From positions 1-64,000 of the forward strand of contig NZ_QXPZ01000006.1 in the NCBI RefSeq assembly GCF_003664595.1: 64,000 bases of DNA, given 5' to 3'. Source of the DNA: Atopobacter sp. AH10. GTDB lineage: Bacteria > Bacillota > Bacilli > Lactobacillales > Aerococcaceae. This document shows positions 50,301 through 58,528 of this stretch, one piece after another (within the stretch, counting starts at the first letter, position 1; every line of letters starts with the position of its first letter). Below the pieces are notes generated by a model. The model was not told the DNA's origin. It did not search any database and was given only the letters and a program-made list of their open reading frames with translations. Both the position numbers and the translations under genes were made by a program.

Positions 50301-52710
50301 AGACGGCCTAACGCCAGAAGTAACCGTGAAAGACAACGGCAACGGCACTCACACCGTAACTGTACATACCCCACACCGTGATGAAAAGACAGGCCTTGTG
50401 ACTTACACAGAAACCACAACTGTGATCAAAGATGGTAAAGACGGTAAGTCCCCAGAAGCCAAAGTAGTCAACAATGGCAATGGTACACACACTGTTACCA
50501 TCAAGAACCCAGATGGCACCGTTACTGAAACAATCATCAAAGATGGTAAAAATGGTGACAAAGGTGACAAGGGTGATCGCGGTGAACGTGGTGAAAAAGG
50601 TGCCGACGGTCAAAACGGTAAAGACGGTAAAGATGGTAAGGACGGGAAAGACGGTCTAACACCAGAAGTCACCGTGAAAGACAACGGCAACGGCACTCAC
50701 ACTGTAACTGTACGTACCCCACATCGTGATGAAAAGACAGGTGTCGTGACTTACACTGAAACAACTACTGTGATCAAAGATGGTAAAGACGGTAAGTCTC
50801 CAGAAGCTAAAGTAGTGAATAACGGTAACGGGACACACACTGTTACCATCAAGAACCCAGATGGCACTATCACTGAAACTGTCATCAAAGATGGTGACAA
50901 GGGTGAAAAAGGTGACAAGGGTGATCGCGGTGAACGTGGTGAAAAAGGTGCCGACGGTCAAAACGGTAAAGATGGTAAAGACGGTAAGGACGGAAAAGAC
51001 GGTAAAGATGGTAAATCGATTGTCGCTACTGTCGAAAGAGGAGATCATAAGGGTAAAGCAGGCGCATGGCTTGTGATTCGTGATCGTGAAACACTAAAAG
51101 AAATTGATCGTGAATTTATTGCGGATGGTGTCGATGGTAAATCAGCAGACATTTCGTCTGAAGAAACCAAAGATGGCTTAAAAGTCACTATTCACCACGC
51201 TAATGGGACAACACATACTCATCTGATTAAGCATGGTAAAGATGGTAAGGACGGAAAAGATGGTAAATCCATCACCGCTACTACTGAACCAGGTACATTT
51301 AAAGGAAAAACTGGTGTTTGGGTAGTTATTCGTGATAGAGCGACTGGTCAAGAATTAGATCGTGATTTTGTTGCTGATGGAGTGGATGGTAAAGACGGTA
51401 AGGATGGTAAAGATGGTAAATCTCCTATTGTCTCAACCGAAAAAGTCTTCGATAAAGACGGCAAAGAAATCGGTGTAAGAATTACCGTGAAACATCCAGA
51501 TGGAACTGTTGAGAGTCAAGTCATCTATCATGGTCGTGACGGAAAAGACGGTAAAGATGGTGAAGCACCAAAAGTTCGTGTAGAACCTGGTAAGGATGGC
51601 CAAGGAAACTTAGGTAGATGGTTGATCATCGAAGATAAGAATGGCAAGGAACTTGTTCGTGAATTTATCCGAGATGGCAAGGATGGAAAGACCCCTACAG
51701 CTAAAGTTGAACCAGGTAAGAATGAAAAAGGTGAAAGTGGTCAATGGATTATCATTCATGATGGAGATGGAAATGAAACTTCCCGTGAATTTGTCCGTGA
51801 TGGAAAAGATGGTAAAGACGGTAAAGATGGATTATCATCTACTATTGAAACGACTCCTGGTAAAAATGCGGATGGAGAAAGTGGCTTATGGGTCATTGTA
51901 AAAGATGGCTATGGTAAGGAAATTAGCCGACACTTTGTTCGTGATGGAAAAGATGGAAAAGATGGTAAGGATGGTCGAGGGATCAGTAAGATTTATAATG
52001 GAAATGGGAAGTTAGTGGTGGTTTACACCGATAGAACTAAAGTGGTTATTGAACTTCCATGCGCTAATGTTTGCCCAGCTCCAAAACCAGCTACTCCTAA
52101 TCCTTTCCTTGTATTGAAAGTTAAAGGAAAAGATCGGACACCAAACAATCCGAAACCAGTGACACCAGAAGATCGGACACCAAACAATCCGAAACCAGTG
52201 ACACCAGAAGACCGGACACCAAACAATCCGAAACCAGTGACACCGGAAGATCGGACACCAAACAATCCAAAACCAGTGACACCGGAAGATCGGACGCCAA
52301 ATAATCCGAAACCAGTGACACCGGAAGATCGGACACCAAATAATCCAAAACCAGTGACACCGGAAGATCGGACACCAAATAATCCAAAACCAGTGACACC
52401 GGAAGATCGGACACCAAACAATCCGAAACCAGTGACACCAGAAGATCGGACACCAAACAATCCAAAACCAGTGACACCGGAAGACCGGACACCAAACAAT
52501 CCAAAACCAGTGACTCCTGAAAAACGTATTCCAAAGGTAACCAAACCAGAAGTAAAAGTAACTGAGCCAACTCATAGGACAGCAGTTGAACCAACAGTTC
52601 CTACTTTGCCACAAACTGGTGAAGCAGGTAGAGAAGTAGTAGGCCTTGTTGCAACAGCTACGATGGTTACAGGATTGGGCGTATCAACTCTTCGTCGTAA
52701 AGAAGGATAA
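44368..52710 (+). CDS. Collagen-like YSIRK/LPxTG surface protein
   Basis: 2780 residues. RBS AAAAGGGGATTAAAG. The YSIRK-type signal is a variant, RYGIRRLNVGVASVAVGG, with Gly for Ser and Arg for Lys. A Glu/Lys/Ser-rich stretch (to about 140) precedes an adhesin-like region (about 210-560) with Ig-like features ('SVYLDFTVDVPEDVKEGDYF'). A MucBP-like part follows, with 'YTFVRAENPKNEPTYSPEGN' and ITYVYQR. From about 815 Gly-X-Y collagen blocks rich in KGD/RGE/KDG alternate with two ~35-residue beta units ('LTPEVTVKDNGNGTHTVTVR', 'SPEAKVVNNGNGTHTVTIKN'); twelve LTPEVTV units run to about 2200. Variant KDG-linked units follow, then ten 13-residue DRTPNNPKPVTPE repeats and LPQTGE (about 2747) with the sorting tail. 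Likely a fibrous adhesin. Confidence 0.93.
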   Translation: MVGKNNIKELRRKNSRKVTRYGIRRLNVGVASVAVGGLLFLSQAAIANVQADEEGINSSNTLNINNADQGANGLASNGDKEQATATSEKEVKEEDKAVLSTDPKSEEKDASVNEESASQPTEKENAPVGTPALETRDLRPVAATTAGYYSGANEDRNNSFDSLAKKIQASNDPKSVLRNELKEVYGDKDAEGILALVDFRKIVNGTSLQEEVMKAGIAFANSRRFLDKVSLYATFEANKGKDVSGKMNPVISLKVPDPRKPVYPNLGQSVYLDFTVDVPEDVKEGDYFVIDYGKFIQPGGLEFPINTSNLITKEGSVVATPTYDVERNQVVYKFTNWVNSRGNIKAYLREAVWPKREAIRDNNKAYPITVTVAGKKYTQKISYDYGNKDNGVHKLLHGQSISVDQSNPNKYRLTQVWHINRDGKKVPNGDHTILFESKTDNLEYIKVYEVLDNRAFTDSGSLDINPAYVKELQLNPYTDKEGVRVNVGKYVAQGKRFIVKTVSNPKGKAAGYYNSEIFLSLRNKQNVSEAYQGLYLGYNFSDSVVTGDKVPGLFVEKHRYEVTDEHGRLIGVDELVTRSPQTGLKTEKYTTKREDREHYTFVRAENPKNEPTYSPEGNEASGFFKPGKTQEITYVYQRKLKNYEMTVEDSSYETKYQFDKNVKPGEIKEIQKGQDKRVRVLYEHVNPKDIPNFNPTDFKQMRGQFWREVSREVIQEARPQIFAFNLKSIVRTDKNSDGGVTIIYSDGEKVIIPGPDKPKEPLKPNKPIVKVTRGEGKHPETGKTVKGSWVTVQIYNPNTDRFEDSETTRTFIPDGLDGQKGDKGDRGPQGPKGDKGDQGLKGDKGDRGEKGQKGDKGDKGDQGSNGKDGKDGLTPEVTVKDNKNGTHTVTVRMPHRDEKTGEITYTETTTIIKDGKDGDKGEKGDKGDRGERGEKGADGQNGKDGKDGKDGKDGLTPEVTVKDNGNGTHTVTVRTPHRDEKTGVVTYTETTTVIKDGKDGKSPEAKVVNNGNGTHTVTIKNPDGTVTETIIKDGKDGDKGDRGERGEKGADGQNGKDGKDGKDGKDGLTPEVTVKDNGNGTHTVTVRTPHRDEKTGVVTYTETTTVIKDGKDGKSPEAKVVNNGNGTHTVTIKNPDGTITETVIKDGKNGDKGDKGERGEKGADGQNGKDGKDGKDGKDGLTPEVTVKDNGNGTHTVTVRTPHRDEKTGVVTYTETTTVIKDGKDGKSPEAKVVNNGNGTHTVTIKNPDGTVTETVIKDGKNGDKGDRGERGEKGADGQNGKDGKDGKDGKDGLTPEVTVKDNGNGTHTVTVRTPHRDEKTGVVTYTETTTVIKDGKDGKSPEAKVVNNGNGTHTVTIKNPDGTVTETIIKDGKNGDKGDKGDKGDRGEKGADGQNGKDGKDGKDGKDGLTPEVTVKDNGNGTHTVTVRTPHRDEKTGVVTYTETTTVIKDGKDGKSPEAKVVNNGNGTHTVTIKNPDGTVTETVIKDGKNGDKGDRGERGEKGADGQNGKDGKDGKDGKDGLTPEVTVKDNGNGTHTVTVRTPHRDEKTGVVTYTETTTVIKDGKDGKSPEAKVVNNGNGTHTVTIKNPDGTVTETVIKDGKNGDKGDKGDKGERGEKGADGQNGKDGKDGKDGKDGLTPEVTVKDNGNGTHTVTVRTPHRDEKTGVVTYTETTTVIKDGKDGKSPEAKVVNNGNGTHTVTIKNPDGTVTETIIKDGKNGDKGDRGERGEKGADGQNGKDGKDGKDGKDGLTPEVTVKDNGNGTHTVTVRTPHRDEKTGVVTYTETTTVIKDGKDGKSPEAKVVNNGNGTHTVTIKNPDGTVTETVIKDGKDGDKGEKGDKGDRGERGEKGADGQNGKDGKDGKDGLTPEVTVKDNGNGTHTVTVRTPHRDEKTGVVTYTEKTTVIKDGKDGKSPEAKVVNNGNGTHTVTIKNPDGTVTETVIKDGAKGDKGDKGERGEKGADGQNGKDGKDGKDGKDGLTPEVTVKDNGNGTHTVTVHTPHRDEKTGLVTYTETTTVIKDGKDGKSPEAKVVNNGNGTHTVTIKNPDGTVTETIIKDGKNGDKGDKGDRGERGEKGADGQNGKDGKDGKDGKDGLTPEVTVKDNGNGTHTVTVRTPHRDEKTGVVTYTETTTVIKDGKDGKSPEAKVVNNGNGTHTVTIKNPDGTITETVIKDGDKGEKGDKGDRGERGEKGADGQNGKDGKDGKDGKDGKDGKSIVATVERGDHKGKAGAWLVIRDRETLKEIDREFIADGVDGKSADISSEETKDGLKVTIHHANGTTHTHLIKHGKDGKDGKDGKSITATTEPGTFKGKTGVWVVIRDRATGQELDRDFVADGVDGKDGKDGKDGKSPIVSTEKVFDKDGKEIGVRITVKHPDGTVESQVIYHGRDGKDGKDGEAPKVRVEPGKDGQGNLGRWLIIEDKNGKELVREFIRDGKDGKTPTAKVEPGKNEKGESGQWIIIHDGDGNETSREFVRDGKDGKDGKDGLSSTIETTPGKNADGESGLWVIVKDGYGKEISRHFVRDGKDGKDGKDGRGISKIYNGNGKLVVVYTDRTKVVIELPCANVCPAPKPATPNPFLVLKVKGKDRTPNNPKPVTPEDRTPNNPKPVTPEDRTPNNPKPVTPEDRTPNNPKPVTPEDRTPNNPKPVTPEDRTPNNPKPVTPEDRTPNNPKPVTPEDRTPNNPKPVTPEDRTPNNPKPVTPEDRTPNNPKPVTPEKRIPKVTKPEVKVTEPTHRTAVEPTVPTLPQTGEAGREVVGLVATATMVTGLGVSTLRRKEG
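46985..51010 (+). repeat. Tandem array of 339/348-bp modules in the collagen-like gene
   Basis: The GACGG(T/C)CTAAC-CCAGAAGT module start recurs near 47220, 47559, 47898, 48237, 48585, 48924, 49272, 49611, 49959, 50298 and 50646. Spacings are 339, 339, 339, 348, 339, 348, 339, 348, 339, 348. A shorter first unit starts near 46984. The 9-bp steps correspond to one Gly-X-Y triplet (GACAAGGGT type). Copies are nearly identical in sequence. Confidence 0.92.
52132..52521 (+). repeat. Ten tandem 39-bp repeats encoding DRTPNNPKPVTPE
   Basis: Exactly 390 bp, ten units of 39 bp, differing only by silent changes (CCGAAA/CCAAAA, CCAGAA/CCGGAA). It encodes the wall-spanning proline-rich stalk before LPQTGE. 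Confidence 0.95.
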
Positions 52711-53089
52711 GAATTTAGTGAGGCTCTAATTTTATTGAGTCATGTCAAGTCTTTGCTTGATGATACTTAATAGGATCCTCGCCACTAACTATCGATCAGG
52801 CATCCTTTCTAGTAGTCTTGTTTTAGGCCTAAACAAAGGATGTCTGCGATAGAAAGGATTAATGAATGAACTCTTGATTTTTTGTACAGATGATGAGAAG
52901 TAGCCTTAATATTATTGAGGGGGACTTCAGCTATCTAACTTGCTTTTGAAAGCTTGATGTTTTTGGGAGTGTCATTATTGGCCTTTTAAAAGGGTTGAGT
53001 TACAGTGAGTGGGATTTAAGTAATAGCGAGCTTGTACAGACTTAAACTGTTCATTTTAACAAGTCATGAGCTTAAATCATGATTCAAAC

Positions 53090-53120
53090 AAAAAGAGGCT
53101 GGGAAACCAGCCTCTTTTTT
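53090..53120 (+). terminator. Strong terminator downstream of the collagen-like gene
   Basis: AAAAGAGGCTGG, loop GAAA, CCAGCCTCTTTTTT: a 12-bp stem with a GAAA tetraloop. It lies 380 bp after the stop, so it may belong to a lost gene. Confidence 0.9.
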
Positions 53121-53437
53121 ATTAAGGGGGGACTCGTCTTATTGTAAGCGGGCGACTATTAGTTGCTCATCTTCTATGACGTGGCCGTAAGTGGGCATCT
53201 ACTAGCTAGCTATCCTTTTTGACTATATTCCTGTAGAGTAAAACTAACTCATACAGAAAGGAAGCCCTAAATAAAAGTATCGATATGGCCAAAGTAAAAT
53301 CGTTAATGCCCCACATGGTTAAGGCAAGATGTTCTTCTTTTTGACGAATCTACCCATCCTTTTTACTAGAATTTCTTTAAAAATATCGCTACTTTAAGCC
53401 AATTGGTACCACTTACAATATAGCATATCGTTCTTAC

Positions 53438-53485
53438 AAAAAAGCCTCGGTCTATCTAAAAATCAGATAGCAGAGGCTTTTTTAT
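53438..53485. terminator. Second, bidirectional terminator
   Basis: AAAAAAGCCTC and GGCTTTTTT arms plus CTATCT/AGATAG form a long stem around the loop AAAAATC. A run of A before and T after allows function on both strands. Confidence 0.85.
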
Positions 53486-53808
53486 TTAGCTAAATGGATG
53501 AAGAGCTTTCATCACTAGAGATTATGCAATTATATCAATGTAATTTTACGGTGTCGGATGAATAGCTTAGACAGTTAAAGCTTGCATTTTTAAGGCATTT
53601 TATAGATAGGGTCATCTATTACATGTAGCTACAAAGCTAATCTTATTGTGCTCAGCAAGATAGAAATGAGCTAGACTAATAGAGCTACTTTTGACAAAAT
53701 AGAAAGGAGCTGGCAAATAATAAAGAAGGAAAGTAAATCGTTGATCCAAGGTATTCGAACTAAATGGCTATGAACTTAAGATATCAGCTGTGCGTTCTTT
53801 TATAATTA

Positions 53809-53991
53809 GAAACAGGAGAAGCTACATGGGGAGCTGGAGTACAAGTAATGCCTGGCGTGACTATTGGGGATAACACGGTGATAGCTGGGGGCAGTGTAGT
53901 GGTGAAGGACATTCCTGAAAACAGCTTAGTTGCAGGGAATCCTTGTAGACTTATTAGAGAAATAAATGAAGCAGACCGAATGACGGATTGA
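53809..53991 (+). pseudogene. Hexapeptide acetyltransferase (Maa/LacA-like), C-terminal fragment
   Basis: About 60 residues remain: [20 protein letters not shown], then [20 protein letters not shown] and [11 protein letters not shown]. This is the left-handed beta-helix and end of maltose/galactoside O-acetyltransferases (normally about 185-200 residues). No start codon or RBS. The rest of the gene is missing. Confidence 0.85.
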
Positions 53992-54166
53992 AATAAGTCG
54001 TTCAGATGACTATTTAACAAGAAAAAATTTTGGGGGAAGTTATTGCTGGGGTTAAAGCTAAGGGAAGCTTTTCCCATCATTATAAAAACAGGGTAATAGC
54101 ATGAAGTTGCATTTCATATTAGGTTGATAACATGAATGATATTTTATATAAGGGAGTGATTTGATC

Positions 54167-54607
54167 ATGAATATTAGAAAAGTAGTCCATTCTGATATCA
54201 TAGCTCTAGCTCAGTTAATGTTATCTGTCTATAATGCCCCACCGTGGAATGAGGAGTGGACAGAAAAAACAGCCCGACAATCTTTGGAGTCATTGCTAAC
54301 TTTTCCTCATTTTTATGGGAATGTGATGGAAAAAGACGGGAAAATAGTTGCTGCCATGTTGGGCCATATAAGGATATATGCGACAGAAAAAAGTTATTAT
54401 ATGGATGAATTCTTTGTTTCACCGACTTGTCAAGGGCAGGGCTTTGGAAGTCATTTATATCAAACAACGCTCAAAGAATTAAAGCAAGAGGGAGTTGCTG
54501 GCAGCTTTTTTACTAGTTTAAAGAATAGTCCAGCCTATCATTTTTATAAGAAACAGGGAGCAAAGGATTTAGCCGATTCAGTTTGTTTTTACCATCACTT
54601 GTATTGA
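54167..54607 (+). CDS. GNAT-family N-acetyltransferase
   Basis: 146 residues from ATG 54167 (RBS AAGGGAGTGA); an in-frame TTG at 54161 is closer to the RBS than is usual. Motif A: 'YYMDEFFVSPTCQGQGFGSHLY' with Q-G-Q-G-F-G; motif B: 'LKNSPAYHFYKKQGA'. N-terminal 'MNIRKVVHSDIIALAQLM' is typical of the fold. Substrate unknown. It precedes the split exporter gene but a gap of 120 bp suggests separate transcription. Confidence 0.87.
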   Translation: MNIRKVVHSDIIALAQLMLSVYNAPPWNEEWTEKTARQSLESLLTFPHFYGNVMEKDGKIVAAMLGHIRIYATEKSYYMDEFFVSPTCQGQGFGSHLYQTTLKELKQEGVAGSFFTSLKNSPAYHFYKKQGAKDLADSVCFYHHLY

Positions 54608-54726
54608 AAAAAGCTATCACCATATTGCTCTAGTAATCGAATCATTTTTATAAAAAGGCAATCCTGGTTGGCTAGAAAAGGGTGGCTAACTTGTACTTGA
54701 AATTTACGACTAGAAAGGGGTCTAGC

Positions 54727-55410
54727 ATGATTGAAAAAGAAATATTAGCTTATTGTGGGAAGGCAAAAACTTATTTAGCCCAATCTTTGGCTTATAATTG
54801 TTGCAAGCTTTTGGCCAATGTTGTTTTTTCGGCTGTTTTGGCCAATTTTTTGAATTTCTTTCTAAAAGGAGAATGGCTACTTTCTTTTCCATTGTCTGGA
54901 TTTCTACTCATCTTATCCCTTATTTTGAGACAAGTGAGTTTGAGAAATTCTTGGAAAGCCAATCAAGAGTTAGTGAAGGAATTGAAGATTAAATTACGGC
55001 AGTCTTTGTATCGAAAGGTTTTAGAATTAGGAACTTTATATAGGGAAACGATGACGAGTCAAGAAGTTTTACAGAATGGTGTGGAAGGGATTGAAAATTT
55101 AGAGAGTTATTTTGGACTCTATCTCGGGCAATTGTATTATTGTATATGTTCCACCCTAATTCTTTTTCTGATTATTCTTCCGATACAAGCTAAAGTAGCC
55201 TTAGTATTGCTTACTTTGTCTCCCCTTATTCCTCTGTTCTTAGCCTTTATTTTGAGGATGGTCAAGAATGTTCAGAGAAAATATTGGTCTAAATACGCCG
55301 ATGTAGGTAATTTATTTTTAGATAGTTTAGAAGGAATGACTACTCTAAAAGTTTTCCAGGCAGATCAAGCGAGAGCTAAAGAAATGGAGGAGCGATTGTC
55401 GGGACTCTAG
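54727..55410 (+). pseudogene. CydD-like ABC exporter, N-terminal half of a split gene
   Basis: 227 residues from ATG 54727 (RBS AAAGGGGTCTAGC). Membrane helices 1-4 and the coupling region of an exporter-fold ABC protein, ending 'NLFLDSLEGMTTLKVFQADQ' and ARAKEMEERLSGL. In CydD-type proteins this is followed by about 40 residues including the fifth helix, which are absent. The next frame resumes at 'LKQYQAGDLNLYALLF'. A deletion plus frameshift at about 55400-55412 thus splits the gene. The stop and the next GTG overlap (TAGTG), so coupled translation of two halves is imaginable, but the missing helix argues for loss of function. Confidence 0.8.
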
Positions 55411-56570
55411 TGTCTTTGAAACAATATCAAGCAGGAGACTTGAATTTGTATGCCTTGCTTTTCATTCTTTTGTTGATTATGGAATTTTTTGTTCCTATGC
55501 GTACTTTAAGTTCCTATTTCCATATTGCGATGACAGGGATAGCTTCCGCTGAAAGAATCCTAGACCTGATGAAAAGAAAGACCGATTTTTCATACGGTGA
55601 AGCCGATTATCAAAAAGAGAGTGATTTATCAGTAAGGCATCTTTCTTATAGCTATGCGGATGGATTCGAAGCCTTAACAGATCTTACGATGCAATTTCCC
55701 TATCAACAACTGACGGCTATTGTTGGCCCTTCAGGTTCTGGGAAGTCTACCTTAGCAGCTTTGCTAGCTGGTCAGTATCAAACTAAAGAAGGACAAGTGT
55801 TTTGTGGAAATTTGCCTTTTCAAGAATTAAAGAAAGATGAAATAGCGAAAAATGTGATTCGGATTAGTCATGATGGTCATCTTTTCCAAGATACGCTGAA
55901 AAATAATTTACGCCTAGCGAAGGAAGAGGCGACGGAAGAAGAAATGATTCGAGTACTTGAAAAGGTTGGCTTGTTGGACTTTTTTAAAACCAGAGAAGGA
56001 TTGGAGACGATGATTCTATCGCAAGGAAAGAATTTGTCAGGCGGTCAAGCTCAGCGGGTGTGTTTAGCTCGTGCCTTGTTGTTTGATGCCCAAGTCTATA
56101 TTTTTGATGAAGCGAGCTCCAATGTGGATAGCACGTCAGAAAAAATTATTTTAGAGCAAATTTATCGTTTATCACAGGAAAAGACAGTGGTTTATATTTC
56201 CCATCGATTGGATACAGTTAAGGAAGCCAGCAATATTTATGTTTTAAATCATGGCCACTTGATAGAACATGGCCAGCACGACCAGCTGATGAAGGAAAAG
56301 GGGCTATATAAAAAACTTTACCAAGAGCAAACAGCTATCGATCGTTTTTTGACAGATGATCTAACGGAGGAAGAGCTTGATGATCTGGAAGACGTCACCA
56401 GTGAGGCAGAGCTTGTTGATTTAGGAGATAGTGCCAGTGAGGCAGAGCTTGATGATCTGGGGGATGGTATCAGTGAGAACGAACTTGACGATTTAGGAGC
56501 CCCCACTACAAGGGAAAGAAAAACTGTAGCGAATAGAGCTAGAAAGGATTTGAGAGGGGAGAAAGGCTAA
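55410..56570 (+). pseudogene. CydD-like ABC exporter, C-terminal half with acidic repeat tail
   Basis: 386 residues from a GTG overlapping the previous stop. It starts with the last membrane helix (NLYALLFILLLIMEFFVPMR, then TLSSYFHIAMTGIASAERIL) and a complete ATPase domain: GPSGSGKST, LSGGQAQR, VYIFDEASSNVDS and ISHRLDT. Unusually, about 75 extra residues follow the domain, made of acidic imperfect repeats (EEELDDLEDVTSEAELVDLG and variants). Such tails are not usual for the family. The four-base overlap with the next ABC gene shows that the two were co-translated. Confidence 0.8.
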
Positions 56571-58288
56571 TGAAGCAAACGTATACCAATTCCAATATAA
56601 TGAAAAAACTCATTCATTTAGTTTATCCCTTGTTGCCAGTTATGCTAGTAGCCATATTTTTGGGTACGCTAGGTTTTCTCTTATCTTTTGGCATTAGTAT
56701 ATGGGGAGGATATGCCCTATTATCACTTTTACCTAAAAGTCTTGTGACAAGTCCACTGGCTTTTTATGGACATCATTTTTCCTTCTATGTGAACCTATTA
56801 ATCGCTTGTGGTATTTTACGTGGGCTTTTCCGTTATGGAGAGCAATTTTGTAACCATTACATTGCTTTTAGGATTTTAGCGCAATTGCGTCATCATGTTT
56901 TTCATGCCATGCGAAAGCTGGCTCCGGCCAAATTAGAAAGAGAAAATTCTGGGCAACTGATGAGTTTGATTATGGGGGATATTGAATTGCTGGAGGTTTT
57001 TTATGCCCATACTATTTCACCTATAATGATTGCTTTATTGACCAGCTGCTTTTTGGAAGGATATTTCTGGACTATTCATCCTCTTTTAGCTCTAGGGGCT
57101 ATGTTTTCGCAATTACTTTTAAGCGTATTTTATCCGATGCGTGTGGCTAAAAGGAACAAATTAATTGGTGAACATTTACGAAAAGAAGTGAGTCAGTTGA
57201 ACGCTTTATTTTTAGACCAACTCAAGGGCTTAAAAGAAGTGATTCAATATGATCAAGGCAGTCACTTTTTAAAAAAAATAGACAAGACGAGCCGAAATTT
57301 ATTGTTTTGCCAAAAACAACTTAAAAGGCAAGAAATGACGATGAAAACGCATATAGATTCAGTCCTTCTTTTCCTTATTGTGGGCTTTGCTCTTTTGAAT
57401 GTAACTTTATTTACAAGAGGGCAAATTTCTGCGGGAGCAGCTTTTATGGCTATCTTTTTATATCTTTCCAGTTTTGCCCCATTTTTAGCTTTAGCCAATT
57501 TGGGAGTCACTTTATCGCAAACTTTGGCGAGTGGGTCAAGAATTTTGGATATTTTAGAAGATAAACCTCTGATAGAAGAAGTGACACAAGGTCAAGATAT
57601 TGATTTAGAAAAGCTTGAAGTAGACCATCTGGCTTTTTCTTATGATGGGCAGAAGTTACTAGAGGATATTTCTCTAGTGATCAAATCAGAGGAGAAAGTA
57701 GGCATTAAGGGGCCTTCAGGTTGTGGGAAGTCGACACTATTGAAGTTACTGATGAGATTTTTCGACGCTGATCGAGGGAAAATACGTTTAAATGGGCTAA
57801 ATATTAAAGAAGTGAATAGTCAGTCGATTTATAGGAATATAGACTATATGACTCAGACAACTAGTCTATTTACTGGTAGCATTAGAGATAATCTCCTTAT
57901 GGCCAACCCTATGGCGACGGATGAAGATTTGTGGGAGGCCTTGAGAAAAGCTTCCATGGATGAAAGGGTGCGCTCTTTAAATCATCAGCTCGATACGAGG
58001 GTTTCAGAATTAGCGGATAACTTTTCATCTGGTGAAAAGCAACGGCTTGGATTAGCCCGTATCTTTCTGACGAAGAGTAAACTAGTTCTTTTAGATGAGC
58101 CGACCTCTAATTTGGATAGCCATAATGAAGCAGTTATTTTAAAGGCTTTGAAAGAAGAAATGAAAGATCGGAGTATTCTACTGGTTTCACATCGCGCCTC
58201 TACTTTAGCTATTTGCGATAGAATTTTTAACATGAAAGATGGTTGTTTAGAAGAGTTGGAAAAAGGGGGAGCTATAAAGAATAGCTGA
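56570..58288 (+). CDS. CydC-like ABC exporter half
   Basis: 572 residues, intact. The wording 'FRYGEQFCNHYIAFRILAQL', 'LRKLAPAKLE'-type MRKLAPAKLERENSGQLMSL and 'DIELLEVFYAHTISPIMIAL' is typical of CydC-like subunits. The ATPase has [39 protein letters not shown] and SHRAST; the signature is SSGEK instead of SGGQ. CydDC exporters pump thiols or haem-related compounds, but Lactobacillales carry related exporters with unknown cargo. Its partner is the split gene just upstream, so the heterodimer may not form. Confidence 0.85.
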   Translation: MKQTYTNSNIMKKLIHLVYPLLPVMLVAIFLGTLGFLLSFGISIWGGYALLSLLPKSLVTSPLAFYGHHFSFYVNLLIACGILRGLFRYGEQFCNHYIAFRILAQLRHHVFHAMRKLAPAKLERENSGQLMSLIMGDIELLEVFYAHTISPIMIALLTSCFLEGYFWTIHPLLALGAMFSQLLLSVFYPMRVAKRNKLIGEHLRKEVSQLNALFLDQLKGLKEVIQYDQGSHFLKKIDKTSRNLLFCQKQLKRQEMTMKTHIDSVLLFLIVGFALLNVTLFTRGQISAGAAFMAIFLYLSSFAPFLALANLGVTLSQTLASGSRILDILEDKPLIEEVTQGQDIDLEKLEVDHLAFSYDGQKLLEDISLVIKSEEKVGIKGPSGCGKSTLLKLLMRFFDADRGKIRLNGLNIKEVNSQSIYRNIDYMTQTTSLFTGSIRDNLLMANPMATDEDLWEALRKASMDERVRSLNHQLDTRVSELADNFSSGEKQRLGLARIFLTKSKLVLLDEPTSNLDSHNEAVILKALKEEMKDRSILLVSHRASTLAICDRIFNMKDGCLEELEKGGAIKNS

Positions 58289-58528
58289 ATGTTTAAGCAA
58301 GCGCTACTACTTTATAGATCGGCTATCTTTGAATAAAAAAGCATGATATAATCAACTGATGTCTGTTGAATTTTTAGACGAGAAGGACTTGACGAGTGAT
58401 AGATCGCCCTAACCCAAGTGAAAGTTCCGAGAAAAATAGGGCAGTAGTTAGGGTTTACTCAAAAACGATTAGGAAGAAAACGAGGAAAGCATAATCGCTT
58501 TTATGGAAAGAGAATGGAGTTCGAATAG

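Larger units (their letters stand above)
52711..53800. other. Gene-free stretch with two terminators
   Basis: Two strong terminator hairpins (53090 and 53438) lie in otherwise noncoding sequence. The word ATTCCTGTAGAGTAA near 53230 also occurs near 21432. I see no supported gene here. Confidence 0.55.

Noticed and set aside
46102-51048. Many overlapping minus-strand open frames of about 60-130 codons across the collagen-like gene
   Set aside because: They recur with the module period and are mirror images of the Gly-X-Y codon pattern; no RBS and no independent support.
46985-52521. Possible CRISPR-like regular repeats
   Set aside because: Units are contiguous coding modules without unique spacers and encode one continuous protein.
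52012-52614. Three minus-strand open frames of 157-200 codons over the 39-bp repeats
   Set aside because: Repetitive antisense of the DRTPNNPKPVTPE stalk; a 39-bp period keeps all frames open by chance.
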